Made by a program: the position numbers and the translations under genes
From: Burkholderiales bacterium 67-32
GTDB taxonomy: Bacteria > Pseudomonadota > Gammaproteobacteria > Burkholderiales > Burkholderiaceae_B
Direction of reading: 5' to 3'
Assembly (NCBI GenBank): GCA_001898625.1
Contig: MKUP01000010.1
Coordinates: 711,355-775,354, forward strand
Length of the DNA stretch: 64,000 nucleotides
Shown here: piece after piece, positions 9,642-18,538 of the stretch
Layout of the letters: each line of letters begins with the position of its first letter
Position numbering within the stretch: position 1 is the first letter of the stretch
The notes under the pieces: generated by a model
Databases searched by the model: none
Seen by the model: the letters and a program-made list of their open reading frames with translations, nothing else
Told to the model about the DNA's origin: nothing

Positions 9642-10609
9642 TCGGCGGTGGCGCCGGAAACCTGCACCGCCCGCTTCCACCTGGGCATCTCGGCGGCGAC
9701 CTGGCGGCCCATGTCGGCCGGACTCATCGGGCGGGGCACCATGCCGAGGTCGGCCATGGTCTGCGCGAAGCCCGGCTTGTCCAGCGCCTTGCGCACGTCG
9801 GCGTTGAGGCGGTCCACCACGGCGGCGGGCGTGCCGGCCGGCGCGGTCAATCCCATCCATGAGGTCACCGACACGTCCGGCGCCACGTCCTTGAACAGTG
9901 GCACGCCGGGCAGCGTGGGAAACGGCTCGGGGTTGGCCACGGCCAGCACGCGCACCGCACCCGACTTGATGAACGGCGCCGCGGGCGCGATACCGCCCAT
10001 CATCAGCGGCACGTGTCCGGCCGCGAGATCGGCCATCGCGGGACCGGCGCCCTTGTAGCCCACGTGCACCACGTCCAGGTGGGCGGCCGCCTTCAGCAGT
10101 TCCATGCCCATGTGATGGACCGTGCCCGACCCGGGCGAGGCATAGCTGTACTTGCCCGGTGTCTTGCGGATCAGGGCCACCGCTTCCTGGAAATTCGCCG
10201 CCGGGAACGACCGGTGCGCCAGCAGCACTACGACGTTGTCGGCCACCATCGCCACCGGCGCGAAGTCCTTGATCGGATCGTAGGGCAGTTGTTTGAACAG
10301 GGCGCTGTTCACCCCATGCGTGTTCGAGGTCGCCATCAGCAGCGTGTAGCCGTCGGGCGCGGACTTGGCCACCGCCTCGGAGGCGATCAGGCCGGAGGCA
10401 CCGGGCTTGTTCTCTACGATGACGGTGTAGCCCTGCTGCTCGGCAATCACGCGCGCCAGTTGCCGCGTCATCACGTCCACGGCGCCGCCCGGGGCGAAGG
10501 GCACGACGATGCGTACGGGCCGGGAGGGAAAGGCGGCCGGCTGCGCGGCGGCGGTCGCGGCCACTGCGAATGTGGCACAGGCCGCGACGAGGATACGGGT
10601 CGCACCCAT
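9638..10609 (-). CDS. Bug-family substrate-binding protein (coupled to sulfatase)
   Basis: A 323-residue periplasmic receptor. Its signal peptide ends near ATAAAQPAAFP, followed by the family segment [19 protein letters not shown] and the conserved VIVENKPGASGLIASEAVAK. ATG at 10609 is preceded by AAGGAGACAAC; the frame extends to 10693 but without a ribosome-binding site. Its stop codon overlaps the sulfatase start, so the pair forms an operon. A LysR gene lies upstream on the same strand and may be its regulator. The ligand is unknown, plausibly the sulfatase substrate. Confidence 0.93.
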   Translation of the reverse strand: MGATRILVAACATFAVAATAAAQPAAFPSRPVRIVVPFAPGGAVDVMTRQLARVIAEQQGYTVIVENKPGASGLIASEAVAKSAPDGYTLLMATSNTHGVNSALFKQLPYDPIKDFAPVAMVADNVVVLLAHRSFPAANFQEAVALIRKTPGKYSYASPGSGTVHHMGMELLKAAAHLDVVHVGYKGAGPAMADLAAGHVPLMMGGIAPAAPFIKSGAVRVLAVANPEPFPTLPGVPLFKDVAPDVSVTSWMGLTAPAGTPAAVVDRLNADVRKALDKPGFAQTMADLGMVPRPMSPADMGRQVAAEMPRWKRAVQVSGATAE

Positions 10610-10702
10610 GTTGTCTCCTTGCATGATGGATTTGTGCCGGGAGTATGGATGCGCGGGCCCGGACGGGATAATGACTAATGGGCCCGCTGTCATGAATTCT
10701 GG

Positions 10703-11629
10703 TTATTCCGGCCGCCCGCCGCCCGCCTGGGCGGCCTGCCTGAGGCAGGACAGGAAGTCCTCCAGCACCGGCGTCGGCATCGTGCCGGCACGCCGCAGCA
10801 CTCCCACCGTGGCCCGTCGCCCCAATGCCAGGGGCAGGACCTTCAGGCGCTCCAGCCGGGACAGCGCCAGCACCACGGAGTCCGACATCACCGCCAGCAT
10901 CTCGTCGTCCTGCAGCAGCGAGGCGATCAGCACCACCGACGAAGCCTCGATGGCGGCGCGCGGCGGCGGCTCGCCCACCGCCGCCAGCGCCAGCTCCATT
11001 TCACGCCGCAGAGGCGTGCCGGCCTGGGGCATCGCCCACGGATAGTCGCGGGCCTGGGCCCAGCCCACCTTGCGCAGCCGCGCCAGCGGGTGGCCACGGC
11101 TGGCCACCACGCATATGCCTTCTTCCAGCAACGGCTCGGCCACGACCGCGGGATCGACGGGCGCCTCGATCCGGGACACGATGCAATCGAGCCGGCCTTC
11201 CTTGAGCTGGGGCAGCAGCTTCTCCAACGAGTTCTCGTGGACGACGGTGCAGATACCCGGGCGCAGGCGGCGGTAGTTGCCCAGACAGGCGGGCAGCAGT
11301 CCGCTGGTCCCGATGGGCGTGGTACCGACCAGCAACTGCCCGTCCGAGCCGTCGCTCATCGCGCGCAGCGTCTCGCCGGTGCGTTCGAGTTCTCCCAATA
11401 CCGTGCGCGCGTGCCCGACCAGCGTGTCGCAGAAACGCGTGGGCACGAGCCCGCGCGAATGCCGCTCGAACAACTCCACGCCCAGGTCCGTTTCCAGCTC
11501 GCGCAGCCATTTCGACAAGGCGGGCTGGGTCATGTGCATCCGCGCCGCGGTCAGGCTCAGGTTGGCCGTCTCGTGAAGAGAAACCAGCACATACAGTTGC
11601 CTGACACGCAGGCGTTGAATCCAGTCCAT
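10703..11629 (-). CDS. LysR-family transcriptional regulator
   Basis: A 308-residue regulator. The N-terminal helix-turn-helix includes TANLSLTAARMHMTQPALSKW, and the rest matches the periplasmic-binding-protein-like effector domain (LLVGTTPIGTSGLLPACL and onwards). The chosen ATG at 11629 has GGAG 6 bp upstream; the frame continues to 11692 without support. It lies 93 bp upstream of the Bug-sulfatase pair on the same strand and 69 bp downstream of the tphA1-like gene. It more likely controls the Bug-sulfatase pair than the tph genes, which have their own IclR regulator. Confidence 0.9.
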   Translation of the reverse strand: MDWIQRLRVRQLYVLVSLHETANLSLTAARMHMTQPALSKWLRELETDLGVELFERHSRGLVPTRFCDTLVGHARTVLGELERTGETLRAMSDGSDGQLLVGTTPIGTSGLLPACLGNYRRLRPGICTVVHENSLEKLLPQLKEGRLDCIVSRIEAPVDPAVVAEPLLEEGICVVASRGHPLARLRKVGWAQARDYPWAMPQAGTPLRREMELALAAVGEPPPRAAIEASSVVLIASLLQDDEMLAVMSDSVVLALSRLERLKVLPLALGRRATVGVLRRAGTMPTPVLEDFLSCLRQAAQAGGGRPE

Positions 11630-11698
11630 GAAAGCTCCGCACCCCGACGACGCCTCATTCTGGCACAGCCGGGAGCGCGCAAGCCCTGCCAACGGCCG

Positions 11699-12718
11699 CT
11701 ATGTCGCCTGCGGCGCCATCGGCACGAAGGCATCGCAGTAGAAGCGGTCGGTGGCGAGCCCCCGCCCGTGCACGAAGTCCTGGCGCGCCGCGCTGATCAT
11801 CGCGGGCGCGCCGCAGGCATAGACCTCGTGGTCGGCCAGCGAGGCGAAGTCGTCCAGCACCGCCTGGTGGACGAAGCCCTGGCGGCCCTGCCAGCCACCG
11901 TCCGCCGGGCTGTCGGACAGCACCGGCACGAAGCGGAACCAGGGGTGCTTGTCGGCCCACTTGCGCGGCAGGTCCGCCAGGTACAGGTCCTCCTCCCGCC
12001 GGGCGCCCCAGTACAGCGTCATGGGCCGGTCGAGCTTGCGCCGGATGGCGTCCTCGACGATGGACTTGATGGGCGCGAAGCCGGTGCCGCTGGCCACCAG
12101 CACCGCGGGCAGCCCGGTCTCGCGCAGGTAGAAATCGCCGAAGGGCAGCGACACGTCCAGGAACTGGCCGGCCTGCACCGACTCCGCCAGGTAGCCCGAG
12201 AACTTCCCGCCCGGCACGTGGCGGATGTGCAGCTCCACGCCGTCGCTCTGCTGCGGCGGGTTGGCCATCGAGAAATGGCGGATGGCACCATCCGCCATCC
12301 GCACGTGCAGGTACTGCCCCGCCTTGAAACGCACCCGCGTGCCGGCGGGAAAGCGCAGGTGCAGCACCGTCACGTCGTGCGCGGCGCGGACCAGCCGGTA
12401 GACCTTGGCGGCCACGGTCTTGCTGGCGGCCGGGTCGCGGCGTTCGATGTCGCGCACCGCCACGTCCAGGTCGGAACAGGGCCGGGCCTGGCACAGCAAC
12501 GCCCCGCCCTCGCGCCGCTCGTCCTCGTCCAGCACGCCCTCGCCGGCCCCGCCGCGCACGTCCCCCCGTACGATGCGCCCCCGGCAACTGCCGCAGATGC
12601 CGGTACGGCAGGAGTACGGGATCTCGTAGCCGGCGGCGAGCGCGCCATCCAGGACCGTCTGGCCGTCCTCGCAGGGGAATTCGATGTCTCGTTGATCGAT
12701 GCGTATGGTGTATTGCAT
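11699..12718 (-). CDS. tphA1: Reductase component of aromatic-ring dioxygenase (terephthalate dioxygenase reductase-like)
   Basis: A 339-residue flavo-iron-sulfur reductase passing electrons from NAD(P)H to the terminal oxygenase. The N-terminal plant-type ferredoxin domain has cluster ligands Cys37, Cys42, Cys45 and Cys76. An FAD-binding domain follows with the flavin motif RHFSMAN, then the nucleotide-binding domain with ASGTGFAPIKS. It is the last gene of the tph-like cluster. Its start lies 24 bp after the dehydrogenase stop. ATG at 12727 is an alternative start three codons earlier. The assignment rests on the gene order and on the presence of both oxygenase subunits next to it. Confidence 0.87.
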   Translation of the reverse strand: MQYTIRIDQRDIEFPCEDGQTVLDGALAAGYEIPYSCRTGICGSCRGRIVRGDVRGGAGEGVLDEDERREGGALLCQARPCSDLDVAVRDIERRDPAASKTVAAKVYRLVRAAHDVTVLHLRFPAGTRVRFKAGQYLHVRMADGAIRHFSMANPPQQSDGVELHIRHVPGGKFSGYLAESVQAGQFLDVSLPFGDFYLRETGLPAVLVASGTGFAPIKSIVEDAIRRKLDRPMTLYWGARREEDLYLADLPRKWADKHPWFRFVPVLSDSPADGGWQGRQGFVHQAVLDDFASLADHEVYACGAPAMISAARQDFVHGRGLATDRFYCDAFVPMAPQAT

Positions 12719-12741
12719 GGATTCCATCCGGTCCGGCGGAC

Positions 12742-13749
12742 CTAGTGATCGGCCAGCCCGGCCAAGAGACGCACGGTGCGCAGCACGGCCGACGCGTCGG
12801 CCGTGCCCTGCCCGGCGATGTCGAAGGCGCACCCGTGCCCCACACTGCTGAAGCGCACGCCGCCGCCCAGCGACAGCGCGCTGGCCTGCCGGGGGCTCAG
12901 CAGCTTGACGGGGATGTGCCCCTGGTCATGGAACATGGCCAGGTACACGTCGTGCCCGCGCTGCGCCAGCATCAGGTCGGCCCCTTGCGGGCCGCCCACG
13001 TCCAGGCCCATGGCACGCAGGCGCGCCACCGCGGGTTCGGTAATGGCCTGGTCCTCGTTGCCAAACAGGCCGCCCTCGCCCGCGTGCGGGTTGATGCCGA
13101 AGACGCCCAGGCGCGGCCGCTCGATGCCGATCGCGCGCGCCCCGTCGATGACGGCCAGCGCCGCGTCCACGACCAGTTCCGTGTCCAGCCGGGCCAGCGC
13201 CTGCCGCACCGGCTCGTGCAGCGTCACGTGGCCGATCCTGAGATCGGGCGTGGCCAGCATCAGGAACACCCGGTCGGCCGGCGTCCCGGTCAATTGCGCG
13301 ATCAGTCCCGGATAGCCCGAGAACGGAATGCCGGCCCGCGCCACCGACGTCTCCGAATGCGGACAGCCGACCACGGCATCGACCAGCCCGGCGCGGGCCA
13401 GGCGCACCGCCTCGCGGACATAGGCCACCATGGCCGCGCCCGCGGCGGCGCGCACCTCTCCCGGCGCGTAGTCCGCCGGCGGCAGCGCCGCCACGTCCGC
13501 CCATGGCAACTGATCCGGCCGGCGCGCCGCGCCCGGCTCGAACGCCGTCAGCGCCATGTCGGACGCATGGCGTGCCACCTGCTCGCGCAACACGAAGCCA
13601 TCGCCCACCAGCACGCAATCGACTGGCTCGCCGCGCAGCGCGCGGGCGGCCTTCACCGCGATCTCCGGGCCGATACCGTTGGCGTCGCCCAGCGCGATGG
13701 CGACGCGCTTGCGCGCCCTGCCCTCCAGCGGTCGGACGGCTTCGCTCAT
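12742..13749 (-). CDS. tphB: PdxA-like dehydrogenase (dihydrodiol dicarboxylate dehydrogenase-like)
   Basis: A 335-residue protein of the 4-hydroxythreonine-4-phosphate dehydrogenase fold: N-terminal IALGDANGIGPEIAVKAA, GINPHAGEGGLFGNED, and a C-terminal MFHDQGHIPVKLL metal-site segment. In terephthalate degradation a PdxA homologue (TphB) oxidises and decarboxylates the dihydrodiol to protocatechuate. Its place between the oxygenase beta subunit and the reductase matches that role rather than pyridoxine synthesis. Its ATG overlaps the beta-subunit stop codon (ATGA). A true PdxA with vitamin B6 function cannot be excluded from sequence alone, but the context argues against it. Confidence 0.87.
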   Translation of the reverse strand: MSEAVRPLEGRARKRVAIALGDANGIGPEIAVKAARALRGEPVDCVLVGDGFVLREQVARHASDMALTAFEPGAARRPDQLPWADVAALPPADYAPGEVRAAAGAAMVAYVREAVRLARAGLVDAVVGCPHSETSVARAGIPFSGYPGLIAQLTGTPADRVFLMLATPDLRIGHVTLHEPVRQALARLDTELVVDAALAVIDGARAIGIERPRLGVFGINPHAGEGGLFGNEDQAITEPAVARLRAMGLDVGGPQGADLMLAQRGHDVYLAMFHDQGHIPVKLLSPRQASALSLGGGVRFSSVGHGCAFDIAGQGTADASAVLRTVRLLAGLADH

Positions 13750-14219
13750 AGCGGTATCGCCAGCAGGGTGTCGATGTTCCGGCTGTCGCAGATGGCCAGC
13801 CGCTGGGCGAACCTGAGCCGCCCGTCCGCACCTTCGACCACGCGGTCCAGGTAGCGGCCGGACGCGAACACCTCGGTGGCGCCGTCGCGCATGATGCGCA
13901 CCACGAGGAAAGGCGTCTCGACGCTGGCCGCGCCGTCCTCGATACCCAGCACGAACGGCAGGCCGACGATGTGGCGATAGCGATGGCGCTCGTAGACGTT
14001 GGCGTCGCGCAGCGCCGAGACGCGGTCGTGCAGCATGGCGCGCGTGTCGGCATAGATGATGCCCGCCTCCATGCCCGCCGCGTGGTTCTCGGCGGTATTG
14101 ACCACGTACAGGCAGCGTTCCTCGAAGAATGCCGGCCAGGCCTCGACCTCGTCGTTGTCGATGCAGCGCGCGTAGGCGGCGTTCAGGGTGCCCAGCCGCT
14201 CTTGGGTGAATTCGGCCAT
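13746..14219 (-). CDS. tphA3: Aromatic-ring-hydroxylating dioxygenase beta subunit
   Basis: A 157-residue protein of the NTF2-like small-subunit family. It has an acidic N-terminal helix, a central segment RVSALRDANVYERHRYRHIVG typical of beta subunits, and FASGRYLDRVVEGADG near the end. The beta subunit supports assembly of the alpha3-beta3 oxygenase and usually has no catalytic metal. It begins 3 bp after the alpha-subunit stop codon and overlaps the next gene by 4 bp, so the three are tightly coupled. Confidence 0.9.
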   Translation of the reverse strand: MAEFTQERLGTLNAAYARCIDNDEVEAWPAFFEERCLYVVNTAENHAAGMEAGIIYADTRAMLHDRVSALRDANVYERHRYRHIVGLPFVLGIEDGAASVETPFLVVRIMRDGATEVFASGRYLDRVVEGADGRLRFAQRLAICDSRNIDTLLAIPL

Positions 14220-14222
14220 GCT

Positions 14223-15464
14223 TCAGATCTCCATGTAGCCGCGATAGGCGTTCCAGAATCCGCGCACCGACGCCTCGGTGGTGCGGTTCTCCTGAGTCTC
14301 GATGCCGCCGCCGCCCATCTCCAGCACGGCTTGCTGATCGCGGCTTGCCGCGATGCCGCGCTGCACGAAACCGCCCACCGCGCCATCCTCCATGGACACG
14401 AAGCCGGCCGGCCCCGTCAGGTTGGACTGCTTCAGCCGCATGCGCCGCAACTCAGGCGTGTCGTCCTGGAAGCCCAGGTAGGTCCAGTTCAACACCGTCC
14501 GGTCCAGTCCGTCGGGCAGGATCTGGCGCACGGCCAGAGTGTTCTGGATCTGCGCCAGCACAAAGCCGGGAAACACCGACAGGATCTGCAAGGTCACGCC
14601 GTCGCCGAATTCGTCGCAGCCGTCCAGCATGCTCGGATCGGCCAGCGCATAGCCGTCCTTGTCCGAACGCAGCTTCTCGGCGCTGTACTCGGCGTTGGGC
14701 TGCGGCTGGTGGGCGACCTTCGAATAGCTGACGTGGTGCGCGCCGCTCTCGCTCACGATCACCCCGCCCTTCTGCGACAGGCGGTTGAGGTTGAAGGTGG
14801 TGAAGAACACGTGCAGCAGGCTGGCATGGTAGGAGTCCTTGACGTTCTCCATGTACAGCTTCCAGTTGTTCGGAATGGTCTGCTTGAAACGGCCGATCAC
14901 CTCCACCGGTTTGCACAGCACGCGCTCGATGCGCTCCAGGATCTCGTCGCCCAGGTACTCCTCGATCGGCGGTACGTCCTCGTCCAGGCTGCCGAACACC
15001 ATGCCCGCCACGCTGGCGGTGCGCAGCTTGCGCGGGTGATGGTCCTCCATGCGGAACTCCGGCGGCATGCCGCCCTTGCCGTTCACGCCCTGCTGGAACG
15101 CGACGCCGCGCAGGTTGCCCTGCAGGTCGTAGCGCCAGGCATGGTAGACGCAGGCGAAGTCGCGGGTCTTGCCGCCGTCGTCCAGCGCGATCAGCGCGCC
15201 GCGGTGGGCGCAGCGGTTCTCGAAGGCCTGCAATTCGCCGTCCTCGTCGCGCGCGACGATCACCGGCATGTCGCCCACGAAGGTGGTGCGGTAGGCACCC
15301 GGCTCGGCAATCTCGGCTTCCAGGCACAGGTAGTTCCAGGTCGGCCCCTGGAAGACGCGCCGCTGTTCGGCGTCATGGATCGCCGGATCGCGATAGAGCC
15401 AGTACGGCACGCGGGTCAGGCCCGGCGCCCAGGTCCGGGGTTCTTGGGTGTCGCTGCTAGACAT
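14223..15464 (-). CDS. tphA2: Aromatic-ring-hydroxylating dioxygenase alpha subunit (terephthalate 1,2-dioxygenase-like)
   Basis: A 413-residue Rieske oxygenase large subunit. The Rieske [2Fe-2S] ligands are Cys85/His87 in NRCAHRG and Cys105/His108 in ACVYHAW. The mononuclear-iron site is in [11 protein letters not shown] (Asp210 bridging, His213, His218). The sequence strongly resembles my recollection of Comamonas TphA2, including [17 protein letters not shown] and the long stretch [17 protein letters not shown] at 15464 is preceded by AGGAAG; the frame stays open far upstream, but that part is antisense-frame noise over the Bug gene. The expected reaction is cis-dihydroxylation of terephthalate; a related aromatic acid remains possible. 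Confidence 0.9.
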   Translation of the reverse strand: MSSSDTQEPRTWAPGLTRVPYWLYRDPAIHDAEQRRVFQGPTWNYLCLEAEIAEPGAYRTTFVGDMPVIVARDEDGELQAFENRCAHRGALIALDDGGKTRDFACVYHAWRYDLQGNLRGVAFQQGVNGKGGMPPEFRMEDHHPRKLRTASVAGMVFGSLDEDVPPIEEYLGDEILERIERVLCKPVEVIGRFKQTIPNNWKLYMENVKDSYHASLLHVFFTTFNLNRLSQKGGVIVSESGAHHVSYSKVAHQPQPNAEYSAEKLRSDKDGYALADPSMLDGCDEFGDGVTLQILSVFPGFVLAQIQNTLAVRQILPDGLDRTVLNWTYLGFQDDTPELRRMRLKQSNLTGPAGFVSMEDGAVGGFVQRGIAASRDQQAVLEMGGGGIETQENRTTEASVRGFWNAYRGYMEI

Positions 15465-15487
15465 GGACTTCCTCGTTGCTGCAAGCA

Positions 15488-16462
15488 TCAGTTGATGGTG
15501 ACATCGGCCGTATCGATGGCCTTCTTCCATTTGGCGCGCTCGGCCTGCATGAATCCGGCCATCTGCGCGGGCGTATCGCCGGCCACCTCGGCCCCCTGCT
15601 CGATGAATTTCTGCCTGACGTCGGGCATCTTCAGCGCCTCGACGATGGCGGCGTTGAGCTTGCGCACCACCTCCGGCGGCGTGCCGGCCGGCGCGACCAC
15701 GCCGAACCAGGTGCTGACGTCGAAACCGGGCAGCCCCGACTCGGCCAGCGTGGGCGTCTTGGGCAGCAAGGGGCTGCGCTGCGCGCCTGTCACGGCCAGG
15801 ATGCGCACCTTGCCTGACTCGTGCTGGCGGAAGGTCGAACTGATGTTGTCGAAGAAGGCATCGACCTGGCCGCCCATCAGGTCGGCCAGCGCCGGTGCCG
15901 TGCCCTTGTACGGCACGAACACGAAGTCCAGGTCGGCCTGGGCCGCAACCAGCGCGCCGGTCAGGTGCGAGGTCGTGCCGTTGCCCTGGGTCGCCACCGT
16001 TACCTGCCCGCGGTTCTTGCGGGCATAGTCGATGAACTCCTGCGCCGACTTCACCGGCAGGCCGGTCTTGACCGCCAGCACGTTGGGCACGCGCGCCAGC
16101 ACCGTCACCGGCGCGAAGCGCTCGGGATCGAACGGCAGGCTCTTGTACAGATACTGGTTGATGGCCAGCGGCGCCGGCGGCGTGGCCAGCAGCGTGTAGC
16201 CGTCGGGCGCCGCCTTGGCCACCATGTCGGCGCCGATGTTGCCACCCGCGCCGGGACGGTTGTCGATGATGACGGGCTGGCCCCAGGCCGCGCTGAGCTT
16301 CTCGCCGATGATGCGCGGCAGCACGTCGGCGGTGCCGCCGGCCGAATAAGGCACGACGATGCGTACCGGGCGATTGGGGAAGGTGCCTTCGTCGGCCTGA
16401 GCCGGGCTCGCCATCACCGCCCATGCCACGATGGCACAGGCTTTCCATGCAGGTTGTCTCAT
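15488..16462 (-). CDS. tphC: Bug-family substrate-binding protein, terephthalate-uptake (TphC) type
   Basis: A 324-residue periplasmic receptor with a signal peptide ending near ASPAQADEG. The family segments [19 protein letters not shown] and [20 protein letters not shown] follow, and the domain-2 region includes [17 protein letters not shown]. It is the first gene of the tph-like operon. In Comamonas, TphC at this position is the periplasmic terephthalate receptor of a tripartite tricarboxylate transporter and relies on TctAB proteins encoded elsewhere; the same is inferred here. ATG at 16462 follows GAGGTCAAGG. Confidence 0.85.
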   Translation of the reverse strand: MRQPAWKACAIVAWAVMASPAQADEGTFPNRPVRIVVPYSAGGTADVLPRIIGEKLSAAWGQPVIIDNRPGAGGNIGADMVAKAAPDGYTLLATPPAPLAINQYLYKSLPFDPERFAPVTVLARVPNVLAVKTGLPVKSAQEFIDYARKNRGQVTVATQGNGTTSHLTGALVAAQADLDFVFVPYKGTAPALADLMGGQVDAFFDNISSTFRQHESGKVRILAVTGAQRSPLLPKTPTLAESGLPGFDVSTWFGVVAPAGTPPEVVRKLNAAIVEALKMPDVRQKFIEQGAEVAGDTPAQMAGFMQAERAKWKKAIDTADVTIN

Positions 16463-16502
16463 CCTTGACCTCGTTTGGATAAATCGAACAGAAAGTCGCA
16501 AA

Positions 16503-16518
16503 GCGAACGTTAGTTCGC
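16503..16518. promoter_or_regulatory. Inverted-repeat operator candidate, tphC side
   Basis: GCGAAC-GTTA-GTTCGC is a perfect 6-bp inverted repeat 40 bp upstream of the tphC start. The divergent IclR gene starts 60 bp to the right. The core GTTCG/CGAAC is shared with the second site at 16551-16567. Confidence 0.6.
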
Positions 16519-16550
16519 CAATATCCCGTTATCAAGAAAAGTGGTTAGAA

Positions 16551-16567
16551 TGTTCGCAAAACGAACA
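16551..16567. promoter_or_regulatory. Inverted-repeat operator candidate, tphR side
   Basis: TGTTCG-CAAAA-CGAACA is a perfect 6-bp inverted repeat ending 11 bp before the IclR start codon. This is a position suited to autorepression. It shares GTTCG/CGAAC with the site at 16503-16518. Confidence 0.6.
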
Positions 16568-16578
16568 TCTTCTCGACC

Positions 16579-17358
16579 ATGAGCACCGTGCCCGAACCCC
16601 GCAGCAAGGAAGACAAGGAATACGTGGCCGGCCTGGAGAAAGGCCTGGCCATCATCGAGGCCTTCGGCCTGCGCAGCGGCCCGCTCACCCTGAGCGAGGC
16701 GGCCGAGATCACCGGCCATCCGCGCGCCACGGCGCGCCGCTCGCTGCTGACGCTGCAGCGGCTGGGCTATGTGGAAAGCGACGGCAGGTATTTCCGGCTG
16801 GCGCCCCGCGCGCTGCGCCTGGGGCATGCCTATGTCAGCTCCAGCCCCCTGCCCAAGCTGGTCCAGCCGGTGCTGGAAACCATCAGCGAGCGCACCAAGG
16901 AATCCAGTTCCCTGGCCGTGCTGGACGGCGGCGAAGTGGTGTTCGTGGCACGCGCCGCCACCCGCCGCAGCCTGTCGGACGGCCTGGGCATGGGCTCGCG
17001 CCTGCCGGCCCATTGCGCGGCCACCGGGCGGGTGCTGATGGCCGCCCTGCCCGACGAGGAAATCGCGCGCCTTCTCGGCCGCATGCCGCGCCGCGCGCTC
17101 ACGCCGCGCACCCGCACCGGGATTCCCGAGCTGACGGCGCTGCTGGAGGAAACGCGGCGCCTGGGCTATGCCATCAGCGACGAGGAACTCGAACTGGGCC
17201 TGCGCTCCATCGCCGTTCCCATCCACGACCAGACCGGCCGCACCGTCGCGGCGATGAGCCTGGTCGCGGTCACGGGCCGCTATACGCTGGAAAAAATGGT
17301 GGAGATCCTGCTGCCGGAACTGCTGGGCGGCCGCCGGATGCTGAGCGCGATGCTCTAG
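16579..17358 (+). CDS. tphR: IclR-family regulator divergent from the tph-like operon
   Basis: A 259-residue IclR-family protein of the PcaR/PobR type. The N-terminal winged helix-turn-helix (LSEAAEITGHPRATARRSLL, about residues 38-57) is followed by the effector domain with SLAVLDGGEVVFVARAATRR and AHCAATGRVLMAALP. Divergent placement against a Bug-Rieske-beta-PdxA-reductase operon is identical to tphR in Comamonas, where it activates tph genes with terephthalate. Its TAG stop overlaps the stop of the convergent diguanylate cyclase gene. Two GTTCG-containing inverted repeats in the shared promoter are probable binding sites. Confidence 0.87.
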   Translation: MSTVPEPRSKEDKEYVAGLEKGLAIIEAFGLRSGPLTLSEAAEITGHPRATARRSLLTLQRLGYVESDGRYFRLAPRALRLGHAYVSSSPLPKLVQPVLETISERTKESSSLAVLDGGEVVFVARAATRRSLSDGLGMGSRLPAHCAATGRVLMAALPDEEIARLLGRMPRRALTPRTRTGIPELTALLEETRRLGYAISDEELELGLRSIAVPIHDQTGRTVAAMSLVAVTGRYTLEKMVEILLPELLGGRRMLSAML

Positions 17359-18518
17359 GCCACCGCCTGCTCCACGCGGTCGCGCCCCGCCAGCTTCGCC
17401 AGGTACAGCGCCCGGTCGGCCCGGCGGAACACGTCGTCGAAGTCCCGGTCGCGCGGCTCGCAACTGGCCACGCCGGCGGAAATGGTGATGGGCACCGGCG
17501 TGCCGTCGATGCTGAAGCGGCTGTCCGCCACGGCGACACGAATGCGCTCCAGCGCGGCGGTCGCCGCCGGCAGGTCCAGGTCGTCCATCAACACCACGAA
17601 CTCCTCGCCGCCGGTACGCGCGACCAGGTCTCCCTTGCGCGCCGCCTGCTTCAGGCAATCCGCGGTGAAGGCCAGCACTTCGTCGCCCACGCCGTGGCCG
17701 TGGGTGTCGTTGATCGCCTTGAAATGATCGATGTCGATCACCCCGACGGCCAGCCCGACGCCGGTCGCGCTCGTCCTGCGGAACGCGGTGTTCCCGTCCG
17801 CCACCAGCGTGCGCCGGTTCGGCAGGCCGGTCAGGTAGTCGGTGGCCGCCGCGATTTCCAGTTGGCGCTTCACCCGCTCGGTGCACAGCAGCACGAAAGC
17901 CGTGGTGCCGATCACCGGCAGCAGCGCCACGAACATGGGCGAGACCAGGTTGATGCCGTAGTCGTTGGTCGCGATCGTGGTCTCGCGCGGCACGTCCAGA
18001 TGCAGGTATACGACGACCCGGCCGATGACGTAGATCACGACCAGTCCATAGATCACGATCAGCATGCGCCGGCTGCGCGACTCGTCCTCCACGCGCATCG
18101 TGTGCAGCAGCCACATCGACCGGAGCAACAGCAGCGACCAGGCGGCCGACGTCAGTTCCACGCGGCAGATGAAGCATGGCTCGACGGCCGATAGCCAGAA
18201 CGTGCCGGCCACCGCGGCCACGGCGATCGCGATGTCCGCCGGCGACGAACGGCGGCCATAGAAGCGTTCGAACGCCCGGTGGTAGGCGCCCAGCCCGAAC
18301 AAAAGCGTGCCGTTCGCCAGCGTGACCATGACCGGCATGGGCATGAAGTTACCGAACGCGAAGAAGCCGCTGCCCAGGGCCACCAGGGCTGTTCCGGCCT
18401 GCCAGCGGATCGCGGCGGGCCGCAGCGCCCCGGGAAGGTCGCGATAGACGTTCGCCAGCACGGCGCCGTTGGCCAGCACCATCAGCGCAACCGTCACGAA
18501 GACCGACTTGGCGTCCAT
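17355..18518 (-). CDS. Membrane-anchored diguanylate cyclase (GGDEF domain)
   Basis: A 387-residue protein. The N-terminal 210 residues contain six or seven hydrophobic segments, an integral-membrane sensory region with short loops. The C-terminal GGDEF domain has GGEEF at 303-307 and an inhibitory I-site RKGD at 294-297, exactly five residues upstream. An active, product-inhibited cyclase making cyclic di-GMP is therefore predicted. ATG at 18518 follows GGAGGAAGCGCAAGGGA. It starts 20 bp after the stop of the GGDEF-EAL gene, so the two form an operon. Confidence 0.9.
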   Translation of the reverse strand: MDAKSVFVTVALMVLANGAVLANVYRDLPGALRPAAIRWQAGTALVALGSGFFAFGNFMPMPVMVTLANGTLLFGLGAYHRAFERFYGRRSSPADIAIAVAAVAGTFWLSAVEPCFICRVELTSAAWSLLLLRSMWLLHTMRVEDESRSRRMLIVIYGLVVIYVIGRVVVYLHLDVPRETTIATNDYGINLVSPMFVALLPVIGTTAFVLLCTERVKRQLEIAAATDYLTGLPNRRTLVADGNTAFRRTSATGVGLAVGVIDIDHFKAINDTHGHGVGDEVLAFTADCLKQAARKGDLVARTGGEEFVVLMDDLDLPAATAALERIRVAVADSRFSIDGTPVPITISAGVASCEPRDRDFDDVFRRADRALYLAKLAGRDRVEQAVA

Positions 18519-18538
18519 TCCCTTGCGCTTCCTCCAGC

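Noticed and set aside
12742..13749. Vitamin B6 biosynthesis gene pdxA
   Set aside because: Fold and motifs match, but the gene is coupled to dioxygenase genes on both sides, which fits the PdxA-like dihydrodiol dehydrogenase of terephthalate pathways better.
15465..16535. N-terminal extension of the Rieske alpha-subunit frame, giving a 770-residue fusion
   Set aside because: The extension runs through the tphC coding region in another frame with low-complexity Gly/Arg/Ala content. The native start at 15464 has its own ribosome-binding site and the correct family length.
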